In this document: piece by piece, positions 1-12,361 of the stretch
Layout of the letters: every line of letters starts with the position of its first letter
Position numbering within the stretch: position 1 is the stretch's first letter
Assembly: GCA_910589415.1 (NCBI GenBank)
Contig: OU342631.1
Coordinates: 57,502,598 to 57,566,597, forward strand
Length of the DNA stretch: 64,000 bases
Origin: Malachius bipustulatus
Taxonomy: Eukaryota > Arthropoda > Insecta > Coleoptera > Melyridae
Direction of reading: 5' to 3'
Position numbers and translations under genes: made by a program
Notes under the pieces: generated by a model
Told to the model about the DNA's origin: nothing
Seen by the model: the letters and a program-made list of their open reading frames with translations, nothing else
The model's database searches: none

Positions 1-295
1 TGATTAGTCAACTTCTAGCTTTCAAAGCAGACGGTCGCATGAAATAATTGATGGAATGTTAAACTAATACAGTTCCTATGCGTAGTAGTCTTCTTTGGTA
101 AGCTATTAGGTCTTATTAGATACCTTTAGGTAGTTGTTTTTAGATGTGACGAATTTTCCAACCATCTGAGTAAAAACGGAAGTCGCAAAACCAAAATCTC
201 AGTGAGAGAGAGGAAAAAAATGTTCATTTTAAATGCGGTTTTACCTCTCGTTTGTAGGAAATTTTGTTTATTTTCTGGAATTGTTCCTGTAGTTA

Positions 296-590
296 TGATT
301 AGTCAACTTCTAGCTTTCAAAGCAGACGGTCGCATGACATAATTGATGGAATGTTAAACTAATACAGTTCCTATGCGTAGTAGTCTTCTTTGGTAAGCTA
401 TTAGGTCTTATTAGATACCTTTAGGTAGTTGTTTTTAGATGTGACGAATTTTCCAACCATCTGAGTAAAAACGGAAGTCGCAAAACCAAAATCTCAGTGA
501 GAGAGAGGAAAAAAATGTTCATTTTAAATGCGGTTTTACCTCTCGTTTGTAGGAAATTTTGTTTATTTTCTGGAATTGTTCCTGTAGTTA
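296..590. repeat. Representative satellite monomer (295 bp)
   Basis: Chosen as a reference unit, counted from TGATTAGTCA as offset 1. Landmarks: the 294/295 length variant near offset 32-34; the gcgtAgtag/Ggtag site near 84; a T-rich tract near 137-141; A-rich tracts near 172-176 and 214-220; a 14-bp perfect dyad AAAATGTTCATTTT at offsets 217-230; and GCGGTTTTACC near 235-245, the target of the I-like LINE. The CR1-like LINE interrupts a different monomer after offset 27 (TTCAAAG). The frequent C-to-A variant at offset 225 destroys the dyad. I recognise no known satellite family or gene in the unit. Confidence 0.9.
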
Positions 591-3500
591 TGATTAGTCA
601 ACTTCTAGCTTTCAAAGCAGACGGTCGCATGACATAATTGATGGAATGTTAAACTAATACAGTTCCTATGCGTAGTAGTCTTCTTTGGTAAGCTATTAGG
701 TCTTATTAGATACCTTTAGGTAGTTGTTTTTAGATGTGACGAATTTTCCAACCATCTGAGTAAAAACGGAAGTCGTAAAACCAAAATCTCAGTGAGAGAG
801 AGGAAAAAAATGTTCATTTTAAATGCGGTTTTACCTTTCGTTTGTAGGAAATTTTGTTTATTTTCTGGAATTGTTCCTGTAGTTATGATTAGTCAACTTC
901 TAGCTTTCAAAGCAGACGGTCGCATGACATAATTGATGGAATGTTAAACTAATACAGTTCCTATGCGTGGTAGTCTTCTTTGGTAAGCTATTAGGTCTTA
1001 TTAGATACCTTTAGGTAGTTGTTTTTAGATGTGACGAATTTTCCAACCATCTGAGTAAAAACGGAAGTCGTAAAATCAAAATCTCAGTGAGAGAGAGGAA
1101 AAAAATGTTCATTTTAAATGCGGTTTTACCTTTCGTTTGTAGGAAATTTTGTTTATTTTCTGAAATTGTTCCTGTATTTATGATTAGTCAACTTCTAGCT
1201 TTCAAAGCAGACGGTCGCATGAAATAATTGATGGAATGTTAAACTAATACAGTTCCTATGCGTAGTAGTCTTCTTTGGTAAGCTATTAGGTCTTATTAGA
1301 TACCTTTAGGTAGTTGTTTTTAGATGTGACGAATTTTCCAACCATCTGAGTAAAAACGGAAGTCGTAAAATCAAAATCTCAGTGAGAGAGAGGAAAAAAA
1401 TGTTCATTTTAAATGCGGTTTTACCTTTCGTTTGTAGGAAATTTTGTTTATTTTCTGGAATTGTTCCTGTATTTATGATTAGTCAACTTCTAGCTTTCAA
1501 AGCAGACGGTCGCATGAAATAATTGATGGAATGTTAAACTAATACAGTTCCTATGCGTAGTAGTCTTCTTTGGTAAGCTATTAGGTCTTATTAGATACCT
1601 TTAGGTAGTTGTTTTTAGATGTGACGAATTTTCCAACCATCTGAGTAAAAACGGAAGTCGTAAAATCAAAATCTCAGTGAGAGAGAGGAAAAAAATGTTC
1701 ATTTTAAATGCGGTTTTACCTTTCGTTTGTAGGAAATTTTGTTTATTTTCTGGAATTGTTCCTGTATTTATGATTAGTCAACTTCTAGCTTTCAAAGCAG
1801 ACGGTCGCATGACATAATTGATGGAATGTTAAACTAATACAGTTCCTATGCGTAGTAGTCTTCTTTGGTAAGCTATTATGTCTTATTATATACCTTTAGG
1901 TAGTTGTTTTTAGATGTGACGAATTTTCCAACCATCTGAGTAAAAACGGAAGTCGCAAAACCAAAATCTCAGTGAGAGAGAGGAAAAAAATGTTCATTTT
2001 AAATGCGGTTTTACCTCTCGTTTGTAGGAAATTTTGTTTATTTTCTGGAATTGTTCCTGTAGTTATGATTAGTCAACTTCTAGCTTTCAAAGCAGACGGT
2101 CGCATGACATAATTGATGGAATGTTAAACTAATACAGTTCCTATGCGTAGTAGTCTTCTTTGGTAAGCTATTAGGTCTTATTAGATACCTTTAGGTAGTT
2201 GTTTTTAGATGTGACGAATTTTCCAACCATCTGAGTAAAAACGGAAGTCGTAAAACCAAAATCTCAGTGAGAGAGAGGAAAAAAATGTTCATTTTAAATG
2301 CGGTTTTACCTTTCGTTTGTAGGAAATTTTGTTTATTTTCTGGAATTGTTCCTGTATTTATGATTAGTCAACTTCTAGCTTTCAAAGCAGACGGTCGCAT
2401 GACATAATTGATGGAATGTTAAACTAATACAGTTCCTAAGCGTGGTAGTCTTCTTTGGTAAGCTATTAGGTCTTATTAGATACCTTTAGGTAGTTGTTTT
2501 TAGATGTGACGAATTTTCCAACCATCTGAGTAAAAACGGAAGTCGTAAAACCAAAATCTCAGTGAGAGAGAGGAAAAAAATGTTCATTTTAAATGCGGTT
2601 TTACCTTTCGTTTGTAGGAAATTTTGTTTATTTTCTGGAATTGTTCCTGTAGTTATGATTAGTCAACTTCTAGCTTTCAAAGCAGACGGTCGCATGACAT
2701 AATTGATGGAATGTGAAACTAATACAGTTCCTATGCGTGGTAGTCTTCTTTGGTAAGCTATTAGGTCTTATTAGATACCTTTAGGTAGTTGTTTTTAGAT
2801 GTGACGAATTTTCCAACCATCTGAGTAAAAACGGAAGTCGTAAAATCAAAATCTCAGTGAGAGAGAGGAAAAAAATGTTAATTTTAAATGCGGTTTTACC
2901 TTTCGTTTGTAGGAAATTTTGTTTATTTTCTGGAATTGTTCCTGTATTTATGATTAGTCAACTTCTAGCTTTCAAAGCAGACGGTCGCATGAAAGAATTG
3001 ATGGAATGTTAAACTAATACAGTTCCTATGCGTAGTAGTCTTCTTTGGTAAGCTATTAGGTCTTATTAGATACCTTTAGGTAGTTGTTTTTAGATGTGAC
3101 GAATTTTCCAACCATCTGAGTAAAAACGGAAGTCGTAAAACCAAAATCTCAGTGAGAGAGAGGAAAAAAATGTTCATTTTAAATGCGGTTTTACCTTTCG
3201 TTTGTAGGAAATTTTGTTTATTTTCTGGAATTGTTCCTGTAGTTATGATTAGTCAACTTCTAGCTTTCAAAGCAGACGTCGCATGGAATAATTGATGGAA
3301 TGTTAAACTAATACAGTTCCTATGCGTGGTAGTCTTCTTTGGTAAGCTATTAGGTCTTATTAGATACCTTTAGGTAGTTGTTTTTAGATGTGACGAATTT
3401 TCCAACCATCTGAGTAAAAACGGAAGTCGTAAAATCAAAATCTCAGTGAGGGAGAGGAAAAAAATGTTAATTTTAAATGCGGTTTTACCTTTCGTTTGTA

Positions 3501-6424
3501 GGAAATTTTGTTTATTTTCTGGAATTGTTCCTGTATTTATGATTAGTCAACTTCTAGCTTTCAAAGCAGACGGTCGCATGAAAGAATTGATGGAATGTTA
3601 AACTAATACAGTTCCTATGCGTGGTAGTCTTCTTTGGTAAGCTATTAGGTCTTATTAGATACCTTTAGGTAGTTGTTTTTAGATGTGACGAATTTTCCAA
3701 CCATCTGAGTAAAAACGGAAGTCGTAAAATCAAAATCTCAGTGAGAGAGAGGAAAAAAATGTTAATTTTAAATGCGGTTTTACCTTTCGTTTGTAGGAAA
3801 TTTTGTTTATTTTCTGGAATTGTTCCTGTATTTATGATTAGTCAACTTCTAGCTTTCAAAGCAGACGGTCGCATGACATAATTGATGGAATGTTAAACTA
3901 ATACAGTTCCTATGCGTGGTAGTCTTCTTTGGTAAGCTATTAGGTCTTATTAGATACCTTTAGGTAGTTGTTTTTAGATGTGACGAATTTTCCAACCATC
4001 TGAGTAAAAACGGAAGTCGTAAAACCAAAATCTCAGTGAGAGAGAGGAAAAAAATGTTAATTTCAAATGCGGTTTTACCTTTCGTTTGTAGGAAATTTTG
4101 TTTATTTTCTGGAATTGTTCCTGTAGTTATGATTAGTCAACTTCTAGCTTTCAAAGCAGACGTCGCATGGAATAATTGATGGAATGTTAAACTAATACAG
4201 TTCCTATGCGTGGTAGTCTTCTTTGGTAAGCTATTAGGTCTTATTAGATACCTTTAGGTAGTTGTTTTTAGATGTGACGAATTTTCCAACCATCTGAGTA
4301 AAAACGGAAGTCGTAAAACCAAAATCTCAGTGAGAGAGAGGAAAAAAATGTTCATTTTAAATGCGGTTTTACCTTTCGTTTGTAGGAAATTTTGTTTATT
4401 TTCTGGAATTGTTCCTGTAGTTATGATTAGTCAACTTCTAGCTTTCAAAGCAGACGGTCGCATGACATAATTGATGGAATGTTAAACTAATACAGTTCCT
4501 ATGCGTGGTAGTCTTCTTTGGTAAGCTATTAGGTCTTATTAGATACCTTTAGGTAGTTGTTTTTAGATGTGACGAATTTTCCAACCATCTGAGTAAAAAC
4601 GGAAGTCGTAAAATCAAAATCTCAGTGAGAGAGAGGAAAAAAATGTTCATTTTAAATGCGGTTTTACCTTTCGTTTGTAGGAAATTTTGTTTATTTTCTG
4701 GAATTGTTCCTGTATTTATGATTAGTCAACTTCTAGCTTTCAAAGCAGACGGTCGCATGAAATAATTGATGGAATGTTAAACTAATACAGTTCCTATGCG
4801 TAGTAGTCTTCTTTGGTAAGCTATTAGGTCTTATTAGATACCTTTAGGTAGTTGTTTTTAGATGTGACGAATTTTCCAACCATCTGAGTAAAAACGGAAG
4901 TCGTAAAACCAAAATCTCAGTGAGAGAGAGGAAAAAAATGTTCATTTTAAATGCGGTTTTACCTTTCGTTTGTAGGAAATTTTGTTTATTTTCTGGAATT
5001 GTTCCTGTAGTTATGATTAGTCAACTTCTAGCTTTCAAAGCAGACGTCGCATGAAATAATTGATGGAATGTTAAACTAATACAGTTCCTATGCGTGGTAG
5101 TCTTCTTTGGTAAGCTATTAGGTCTTATTAGATACCTTTAGGTAGTTGTTTTTAGATGTGACGAATTTTCCAACCATCTGAGTAAAAACGGAAGTCGTAA
5201 AACCAAAATCTCAGTGAGAGAGAGGAAAAAAATGTTAATTTTAAATTCGGTTTTACCTTTCGTTTGTAGGAAATTTTGTTTATTTTCTGGAATTGTTCCT
5301 GTAGTTATGATTAGTCAACTTCTAGCTTTCAAAGCAGACGTCGCATGAAATAATTGATGGAATGTTAAACTAATACAGTTCCTATGCGTGGTAGTCTTCT
5401 TTGGTAAGCTATTAGGTCTTATTAGATACCTTTAGGTAGTTGTTTTTAGATGTGACGAATTTTCCAACCATCTGAGTAAAAACGGAAGTCGTAAAACCAA
5501 AATCTCAGTGAGAGAGAGGAAAAAAATGTTAATTTTAAATTCGGTTTTACCTTTCGTTTGTAGGAAATTTTGTTTATTTTCTGGAATTGTTCCTGTAGTT
5601 ATGATTAGTCAACTTCTAGCTTTCAAAGCAGACGGTCGCATGACATAATTGATGGAATGTTAAACTAATACAGTTCCTATGCGTGGTAGTCTTCTTTGGT
5701 AAGCTATTAGGTCTTATTAGATACCTTTAGGTAGTTGTTTTTAGATGTGACGAATTTTCCAACCATCTGAGTAAAAACGGAAGTCGTAAAACCAAAATCT
5801 CAGTGAGAGAGAGGAAAAAAATGTTCATTTTAAATGCGGTTTTACCTTTCGTTTGTAGGAAATTTTGTTTATTTTCGGGAATTGTTCCTGTGGTTATGAT
5901 TAGTCGACTTCTAGCTTTCAAAGCAGACGTCGCATGAAATAATTGATGGAATGTTAAACTAATACAGTTCCTATGCGTGGTAGTCTTCTTTGGTAAGCTA
6001 TTAGGTCTTATTAGATACCTTTAGGTAGTTGTTTTTAGATGTGACGAATTTTCCAACCATCTGAGTAAAAACGGAAGTCGTAAAACCAAAATCTCAGTGA
6101 GAGAGAGGAAAAAAATGTTCATTTTAAATGCGGTTTTACCTTTCGTTTGTAGGAAATTTTGTTTATTTTCGGGAATTGTTCCTGTGGTTATGATTAGTCG
6201 ACTTCTAACTTTCAAAGCAGACGTCGCATGAAATAATTGATGGAATGTTAAACTAATACAGTTCCTATGCGTGGTAGTCTTCTTTGGTAAGCTATTAGGT
6301 CTTATTAGATACCTTTAGGTAGTTGTTTTTAGATGTGACGAATTTTCCAACCATCTGAGTAAAAACGGAAGTCGTAAAACCAAAATCTCAGTGAGAGAGA
6401 GGAAAAAAATGTTCATTTTAAATG

Positions 6425-6437
6425 CGGTTTTACCTTT
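6425..6437. other. Empty-site paralogue of the LINE insertion
   Basis: The target word CGGTTTTACCTTT is uninterrupted here. It is preceded by the rare ttttCGGGaattg / gtGGttatg / gtcGacttc haplotype (CGGG at 6170, 255 bp upstream) and followed by the rare cttCCaaag variant (6505, 68 bp downstream). LINE copy 2 has CGGG at the same 255-bp distance on its left and cttCCaaag at the same 68-bp distance on its right. Of the sites I examined, this is the only uninterrupted one carrying both marks. That it represents the pre-insertion state, or a close relative of it, is an inference. Confidence 0.7.
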
Positions 6438-9400
6438 CGTTTGTAGGAAATTTTGTTTATTTTCTGGAATTGTTCCTGTATTTATGATTAGTCAACTTCT
6501 AGCTTCCAAAGCAGACGGTCGCATGACATAATTGATGGAATGTTAAACTAATACAGTTCCTATGCGTGGTAGTCTTCTTTGGTAAGCTATTAGGTCTTAT
6601 TAGATACCTTTAGGTAGTTGTTTTTAGATGTGACGAATTTTCCAACCATCTGAGTAAAAACGGAAGTCGTAAAACCAAAATCTCAGTGAGAGAGAGGAAA
6701 AAAATGTTCATTTTAAATGCGGTTTTACCTTTCGTTTGTAGGAAATTTTGTTTATTTTCAGGAATTGTTCCTGTAGTTATGATTAGTCAACTTCTAGCTT
6801 TCAAAGCAGACGGTCGCATGACATAATTGATGGAATGTTAAACTAATACAGTTCCTATGCGTGGTAGTCTTCTTTGGTAAGCTATTAGGTCTTATTAGAT
6901 ACCTTTAGGTAGTTGTTTTTAGATGTGACGAATTTTCCAACCATCTGAGTAAAAACGGAAGTCGTAAAACCAAAATCTCAGTGAGAGAGAGGAAAAAAAT
7001 GTTCATTTTAAATGCGGTTTTACCTTTCGTTTGTAGGAAATTTTGTTTATTTTCTGGAATTGTTCCTGTATTTATGATTAGTCAACTTCTAGCTTTCAAA
7101 GCAGACGGTCGCATGAAATAATTGATGGAATGTTAAACTAATACAATTCCTATGCGTGGTAGTCTTCTTTGGTAAGCTATTAGGTCTTATTAGATACCTT
7201 TAGGTAGTTGTTTTTAGATGTGACGAATTTTCCAACCATCTGAGTAAAAACGGAAGTCGTAAAACCAAAATCTCAGTGAGAGAGAGGAAAAAAATGTTAA
7301 TTTTAAATGCGGTTTTACCTTTCGTTTGTAGGAAATTTTGTTTATTTTCTGGAATTGTTCCTGTATTTATGATTAGTCAACTTCTAGCTTTCAAAGCAGA
7401 CGGTCGCATGAAATAATTGATGGAATGTTAAACTAATACAGTTCCTATGCGTGGTAGTCTTCTTTGGTAAGCTATTAGGTCTTATTAGATACCTTTAGGT
7501 AGTTGTTTTTAGATGTGACGAATTTTCCAACCATCTGAGTAAAAACGGAAGTCGTAAAACCAAAATCTCAGTGAGAGAGAGGAAAAAAATGTTCATTTTA
7601 AATGCGGTTTTACCTTTCGTTTGTAGGAAATTTTGTTTATTTTCTGGAATTGTTCCTGTATTTATGATTAGTCAACTTCTAGCTTTCAAAGCAGACGGTC
7701 GCATGAAATAATTGATGGAATGTTAAACTAATACAGTTCCTATGCGTAGTAGTCTTCTTTGGTAAGCTATTAGGTCTTATTAGATACCTTTAGGTAGTTG
7801 TTTTTAGATGTGACGAATTTTCCAACCATCTGAGTAAAAACGGAAGTCGTAAAACCAAAATCTCAGTGAGAGAGAGGAAAAAAATGTTCATTTTAAATGC
7901 GGTTTTACCTTTCGTTTGTAGGAAATTTTGTTTATTTTCTGGAATTGTTCCTGTATTTATGATTAGTCAACTTCTAGCTTTCAAAGCAGACGGTCGCATG
8001 AAATAATTGATGGAATGTTAAACTAATACAGTTCCTATGCGTAGTAGTCTTCTTTGGTAAGCTATTAGGTCTTATTAGATACCTTTAGGTAGTTGTTTTT
8101 AGATGTGACGAATTTTCCAACCATCTGAGTAAAAACGGAAGTCGTAAAATCAAAATCTCAGTGAGAGAGAGGAAAAAAATGTTAATTTTAAATGCGGTTT
8201 TACCTTTCGTTTGTAGGAAATTTTGTTTATTTTCTGGAATTGTTCCTGTAGTTATGATTAGTCAACTTCTAGCTTTCAAAGCAGACGTCGCATGAAATAA
8301 TTGATGGAATGTTAAACTAATACAGTTCCTATGCGTGGTAGTCTTCTTTGGTAAGCTATTAGGTCTTATTAGATACCTTTAGGTAGTTGTTTTTAGATGT
8401 GACGAATTTTCCAACCATCTGAGTAAAAACGGAAGTCGTAAAACCAAAATCTCAGTGAGAGAGAGGAAAAAAATGTTAATTTTAAATGCGGTTTTACCTT
8501 TCGTTTGTAGGAAATTTTGTTTATTTTCTGGAATTGTTCCTGTATTTATGATTAGTCAACTTCTAGCTTTCAAAGCAGACGGTCGCATGAAATAATTGAT
8601 GGAATGTTAAACTAATACAGTTCCTATGCGTAGTAGTCTTCTTTGGTAAGCTATTAGGTCTTATTAGATACCTGTAGGTAGTTGTTTTTAGATGTGACGA
8701 ATTTTCCAACCATCTGAGTAAAAACGGAAGTCGTAAAATCAAAATCTCAGTGAGAGAGAGGAAAAAATGTTAATTTTAAATGCGGTTTTACCTTTCGTTT
8801 GTAGGAAATTTTGTTTATTTTCTGGAATTGTTCCTGTAGTTATGATTAGTCAACTTCTAGCTTTCAAAGCAGACGTCGCATGAAATAATTGATGGAATGT
8901 TAAACTAATACAGTTCCTATGCGTGGTAGTCTTCTTTGGTAAGCTATTAGGTCTTATTAGATACCTTTAGGTAGTTGTTTTTAGATGTGACGAATTTTCC
9001 AACCATCTGAGTAAAAACGGAAGTCGTAAAACCAAAATCTCAGTGAGAGAGAGGAAAAAAATGTTAATTTTAAATTCGGTTTTACCTTTCGTTTGTAGGA
9101 AATTTTGTTTATTTTCTGGAATTGTTCCTGTAGTTATGATTAGTCAACTTCTAGCTTTCAAAGCAGACGGTCGCATGACATAATTGATGGAATGTTAAAC
9201 TAATACAGTTCCTATGCGTGGTAGTCTTCTTTGGTAAGCTATTAGGTCTTATTAGATACCTTTAGGTAGTTGTTTTTAGATGTGACGAATTTTCCAACCA
9301 TCTGAGTAAAAACGGAAGTCGTAAAACCAAAATCTCAGTGAGAGAGAGGAAAAAAATGTTAATTTTAATGCGGTTTTACCTTTCGTTTGTAGGAAATTTT

Positions 9401-10255
9401 GTTTATTTTCTGGAATTGTTCCTGTAGTTATGATTAGTCAACTTCTAGCTTTCAAAGCAGACGGTCGCATGACATAATTGATGGAATGTTAAACTAATAC
9501 AGTTCCTATGCGTGGTAGTCTTCTTTGGTAAGCTATTAGGTCTTATTAGATACCTTTAGGTAGTTGTTTTTAGATGTGACGAATTTTCCAACCATCTGAG
9601 TAAAAACGGAAGTCGTAAAACCAAAATCTCAGTGAGAGAGAGGAAAAAAATGTTCATTTTAAATGCGGTTTTACCTTTCGTTTGTAGGAAATTTTGTTTA
9701 TTTTCTGGAATTGTTCCTGTAGTTATGATTAGTCAACTTCTAGCTTTCAAAGCAGACGGTCGCATGACATAATTGATGGAATGTTAAACTAATACAGTTC
9801 CTATGCGTGGTAGTCTTCTTTGGTAAGCTATTAGGTCTTATTAGATACCTTTAGGTAGTTGTTTTTAGATGTGACGAATTTTCCAACCATCTGAGTAAAA
9901 ACGGAAGTCGTAAAACCAAAATCTCAGTGAGAGAGAGGAAAAAAATGTTAATTTTAAATTCGGTTTTACCTTTCGTTTGTAGGAAATTTTGTTTATTTTC
10001 TGGAATTGTTCCTGTAGTTATGATTAGTCAACTTCTAGCTTTCAAAGCAGACGGTCGCATGACATAATTGATGGAATGTTAAACTAATACAGTTCCTATG
10101 CGTGGTAGTCTTCTTTGGTAAGCTATTAGGTCTTATTAGATACCTTTAGGTAGTTGTTTTTAGATGTGACGAATTTTCCAACCATCTGAGTAAAAACGGA
10201 AGTCGTAAAACCAAAATCTCAGTGAGAGAGAGGAAAAAAATGTTCATTTTAAATG

Positions 10256-10268
10256 CGGTTTTACCTTT
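10256..10268. repeat. Target-site duplication, left side of LINE copy 1
   Basis: CGGTTTTACCTTT at the left edge is repeated at 14024-14036 on the other side. The outer C and the last three Ts are ambiguous (the Ts merge with the poly-T run), so the real duplication is 9-13 bp. It lies at offsets of about 236-248 of the satellite monomer. Confidence 0.85.
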
Positions 10269-10287
10269 TTTTTTTTTTTTTTTTTTT
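10266..10287 (-). other. Poly(A) tail of LINE copy 1 (T22 on + strand)
   Basis: An uninterrupted run of 22 Ts joins satellite GGTTTTACC to the LINE 3' UTR (aattaattattaa). The first three Ts could belong to the target. Copy 2 has 26 Ts at the same place. Confidence 0.9.
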
Positions 10288-10380
10288 AATTAATTATTAA
10301 AGTGCGTCAACTGCTGAGGTTATTAGCACTTATTTCTGTGAGGGAAAAGGGCAGGTATTTTGGGTTAGAGCAGTGTCAAG

Positions 10381-12361
10381 CTATATTTCCCTAAAAAGGC
10401 CAGACGTGTGAAGAAAAGCGAAAAACTGTTCGAGGCCATTTTCTTCCAATGATATAAGATCGTTTAGTGATTTTTCGTCGTGAAAACCGTAGAGTTGTCT
10501 GTTGGCATGTTTTGATGGGCATTCGGTCACCAAGTGACGGACTGTTAGGAGCGTTTGGCATGTGGGGCATAGGGGGGGATCCTCTTTTGTGAACAGGTGG
10601 TTATGTGTTATGTTTGTGTGACCAGTTGCTATCCGTGTGAGTATAACTTCCTCTCTGCGTGATAGGTTGTTTTTCTTTTTTATTTCATAAGGGGGGGGAT
10701 GGAAGCTTATTCCTCCTACCGCATAGCCCGAAGAAATCACTTTCCACTTTTTTTGCAGTTCTTGGCTGTATGTGCATTTGACATCGTAGTGTGTTGCGAG
10801 GTGATTGTTCAGTTGGGGGAGTTCAGCTGCTTCCTTTGAGAGTGCATCTACTTTTTCGTTTTCTGTGATGCCAGCATGTGACGGGCACCACATTATGGTG
10901 ACCTTCTTGCCTCTTTGTTCAATTGCTTTTGATATAGTCTGTTGGATCTGGATTGCAATGGGGTTACTGGAATACATTATTTGTAGTGCTTGGATTGAGC
11001 TGAGTGAGTCAGTGCATATGAGGAAGCTCTTGTTTGGGTTTTCGAAGGCATATTTTGCTGCCTGGAGAATTCCGATGAGTTCGGCTGAGAAGATACTATA
11101 CGTAGGTGGGAGAGAGATTTTAATGGGGGATGTTGGGATTGAAATAGCTACACCTACCCCGCTTGTCGACTTGGAAGCATCAGTATGAATCACCACTGCA
11201 GCACTGATGGTATCTATGACATCTTTGTAGTGTCTCGAGTATTCAGAAGGGGGGGGTAGTGTTTTTTGGAAATGCAGTTAGGGAGAGGTTATAATTTGGG
11301 GGGGCGATACTCCATGGGGGAACTTCGTGGCTTAGGATCAGAGACTTTGATATTAGAGGGAGGTTTAGTGATGCCAGTATTTTTATGATTGCCCGGTGTA
11401 GTGGGCAGCTCGATCGGTGTTTGGACTCGTATATATTTGCATATATGGTGGAGAAAAGGGAGTGATATGCTGGGTTTTGTGGGTTTGCTGTGGTTTTCGC
11501 TGCATACGACAGGATCAAGTGCTGTCTTCGAATCCAGAGGGGCGGTTCTTCAGTTATTTTTTGTAGGGTTCTGACAGGGCTGGTTCTATGAGCGCCGGTG
11601 GAAATTCTTATGGCGGTGTTATTGATGGTTTCTAGACTGTTGAGGGTGGATAAGGGAGCAGATGCGTAGACTATTGATCCGTAATCTATCTTAGATCTTA
11701 TAAGGTATTTGTATACGGTAATTAGGAGTTTCTCTTGTGCTCCCCACTGGTGGTGACCCAGAGTTTTAAGAAGGTTTAGTCTCTTGATACAATCCGCTTT
11801 GAGTTGTTTGATGTGTGGTTTCCAGGTAAGCTTTTCGTCCCAGGTTAGCCCTAAGAATTGTATCTCTGCACACTGGGGAAGTCGGCACTCATTTAGTATA
11901 AGCGTTGGGAATGGGGTATGTTTTTTCTTGGAGAATATTACTAATTTTGTTTTTGTGGTGGAGAATTTGAATCCTGTATTCTCGCCCCACTCTGCCAGTG
12001 AGTTAATGGATTTTTGGAGGAGACCGTGCATCCGTTTATTGTCTGTTCCTCTGCAGTAGATAGCTAGGTCGTCGGCATACAAAAGAGATCTTACAGGGAG
12101 TTTAATCATGGAGGTTATGTCATTAATAGCAGTCAAGAATAAGGTGACACTCAGCACAGATCCCTGGGGAAGTCCATTTTGGGTGGTGTATGTTTTGGAT
12201 AGGGAGCCATTAGCTCTAACTTGGAAACTTCGATTTGACAAAAAATTTCTGATGAATTCAAACATGTTGCCCCCTATGTTCCACCTAGAGAGTGTCTGAA
12301 GGATTCTGTGCCTCCAGGTGGTGTCGTAGGCTTTTTCAATATCAAAAAATACCACAGCCAC
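10381..12361 (-). pseudogene. LINE copy 1 ORF2, C-terminal part: RT palm/thumb, RNase H, CCHC; frameshifted
   Basis: Equivalent to the intact 659-residue frame of copy 2, but broken into two frames: 11243-12361 (372 codons, RT palm to thumb) and 10381-11196 (RNase H and C terminus). The cause is one extra G in the homopolymer at 11249-11256 (8 Gs; copy 2 has 7 at 19736-19742). RT motif A FFDIEKAYD, PQGSVLS and YADDL are all present. RNase H carries HTDAS, SAEL, CTDS and NEKVD, matching the D-E-D-D catalytic set. A C-X2-C-X7-H-X4-C motif follows. The apparent start at 12361 is a GTG made accessible only by the upstream frameshift and is not a real start. One residue differs from copy 2: His in GHHQW against Tyr. 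The extra G could be a sequencing error, since it sits in a homopolymer. The stop is TAG at 10381-10383. Confidence 0.9.

Larger units (their letters stand above)
1..10265. repeat. Satellite array block A, 295/294-bp monomer, about 35 copies
   Basis: The start word TGATTAGTCAACTTC recurs at 1, 296, 591 and 886, giving a 295-bp period, and the head-to-tail series continues to the LINE junction. The block mixes 295-bp monomers (gacGGTCGCATGACAT or GACGGTCGCATGAAAT) with 294-bp monomers (GACGTCGCATGAAAT, one G fewer). Other variable positions are gcgtAgtag/gcgtGgtag, gtaaaaCc/gtaaaaTc, gttCatt/gttAatt and gtaGtta/gtaTtta. The first monomers and one near 2011 carry acctCtcg instead of acctTtcg. 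Short open frames in it are by-products of the repeat. No host gene is visible. Function is unknown; a centromeric or other heterochromatic location is only an inference from array size and homogeneity. Confidence 0.97.

Noticed and set aside
5866..5890. CENP-B-box-like motif in the satellite (TTCG and CGGG words)
   Set aside because: The required spacing of TTCG, A and CGGG is not met in either the common or the CGGG-variant monomer.
5727..6215. Repeated minus-strand open frames of 64 codons (also at 18335)
   Set aside because: They arise because a CGGG-type monomer variant happens to provide a start. Neighbouring monomers close the frame, no known domain is visible, and frame length follows the repeat.
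1..10265. CRISPR array
   Set aside because: The period is 295 bp with no unique spacers; monomers are contiguous and alike over their whole length, and no cas-like gene is present.
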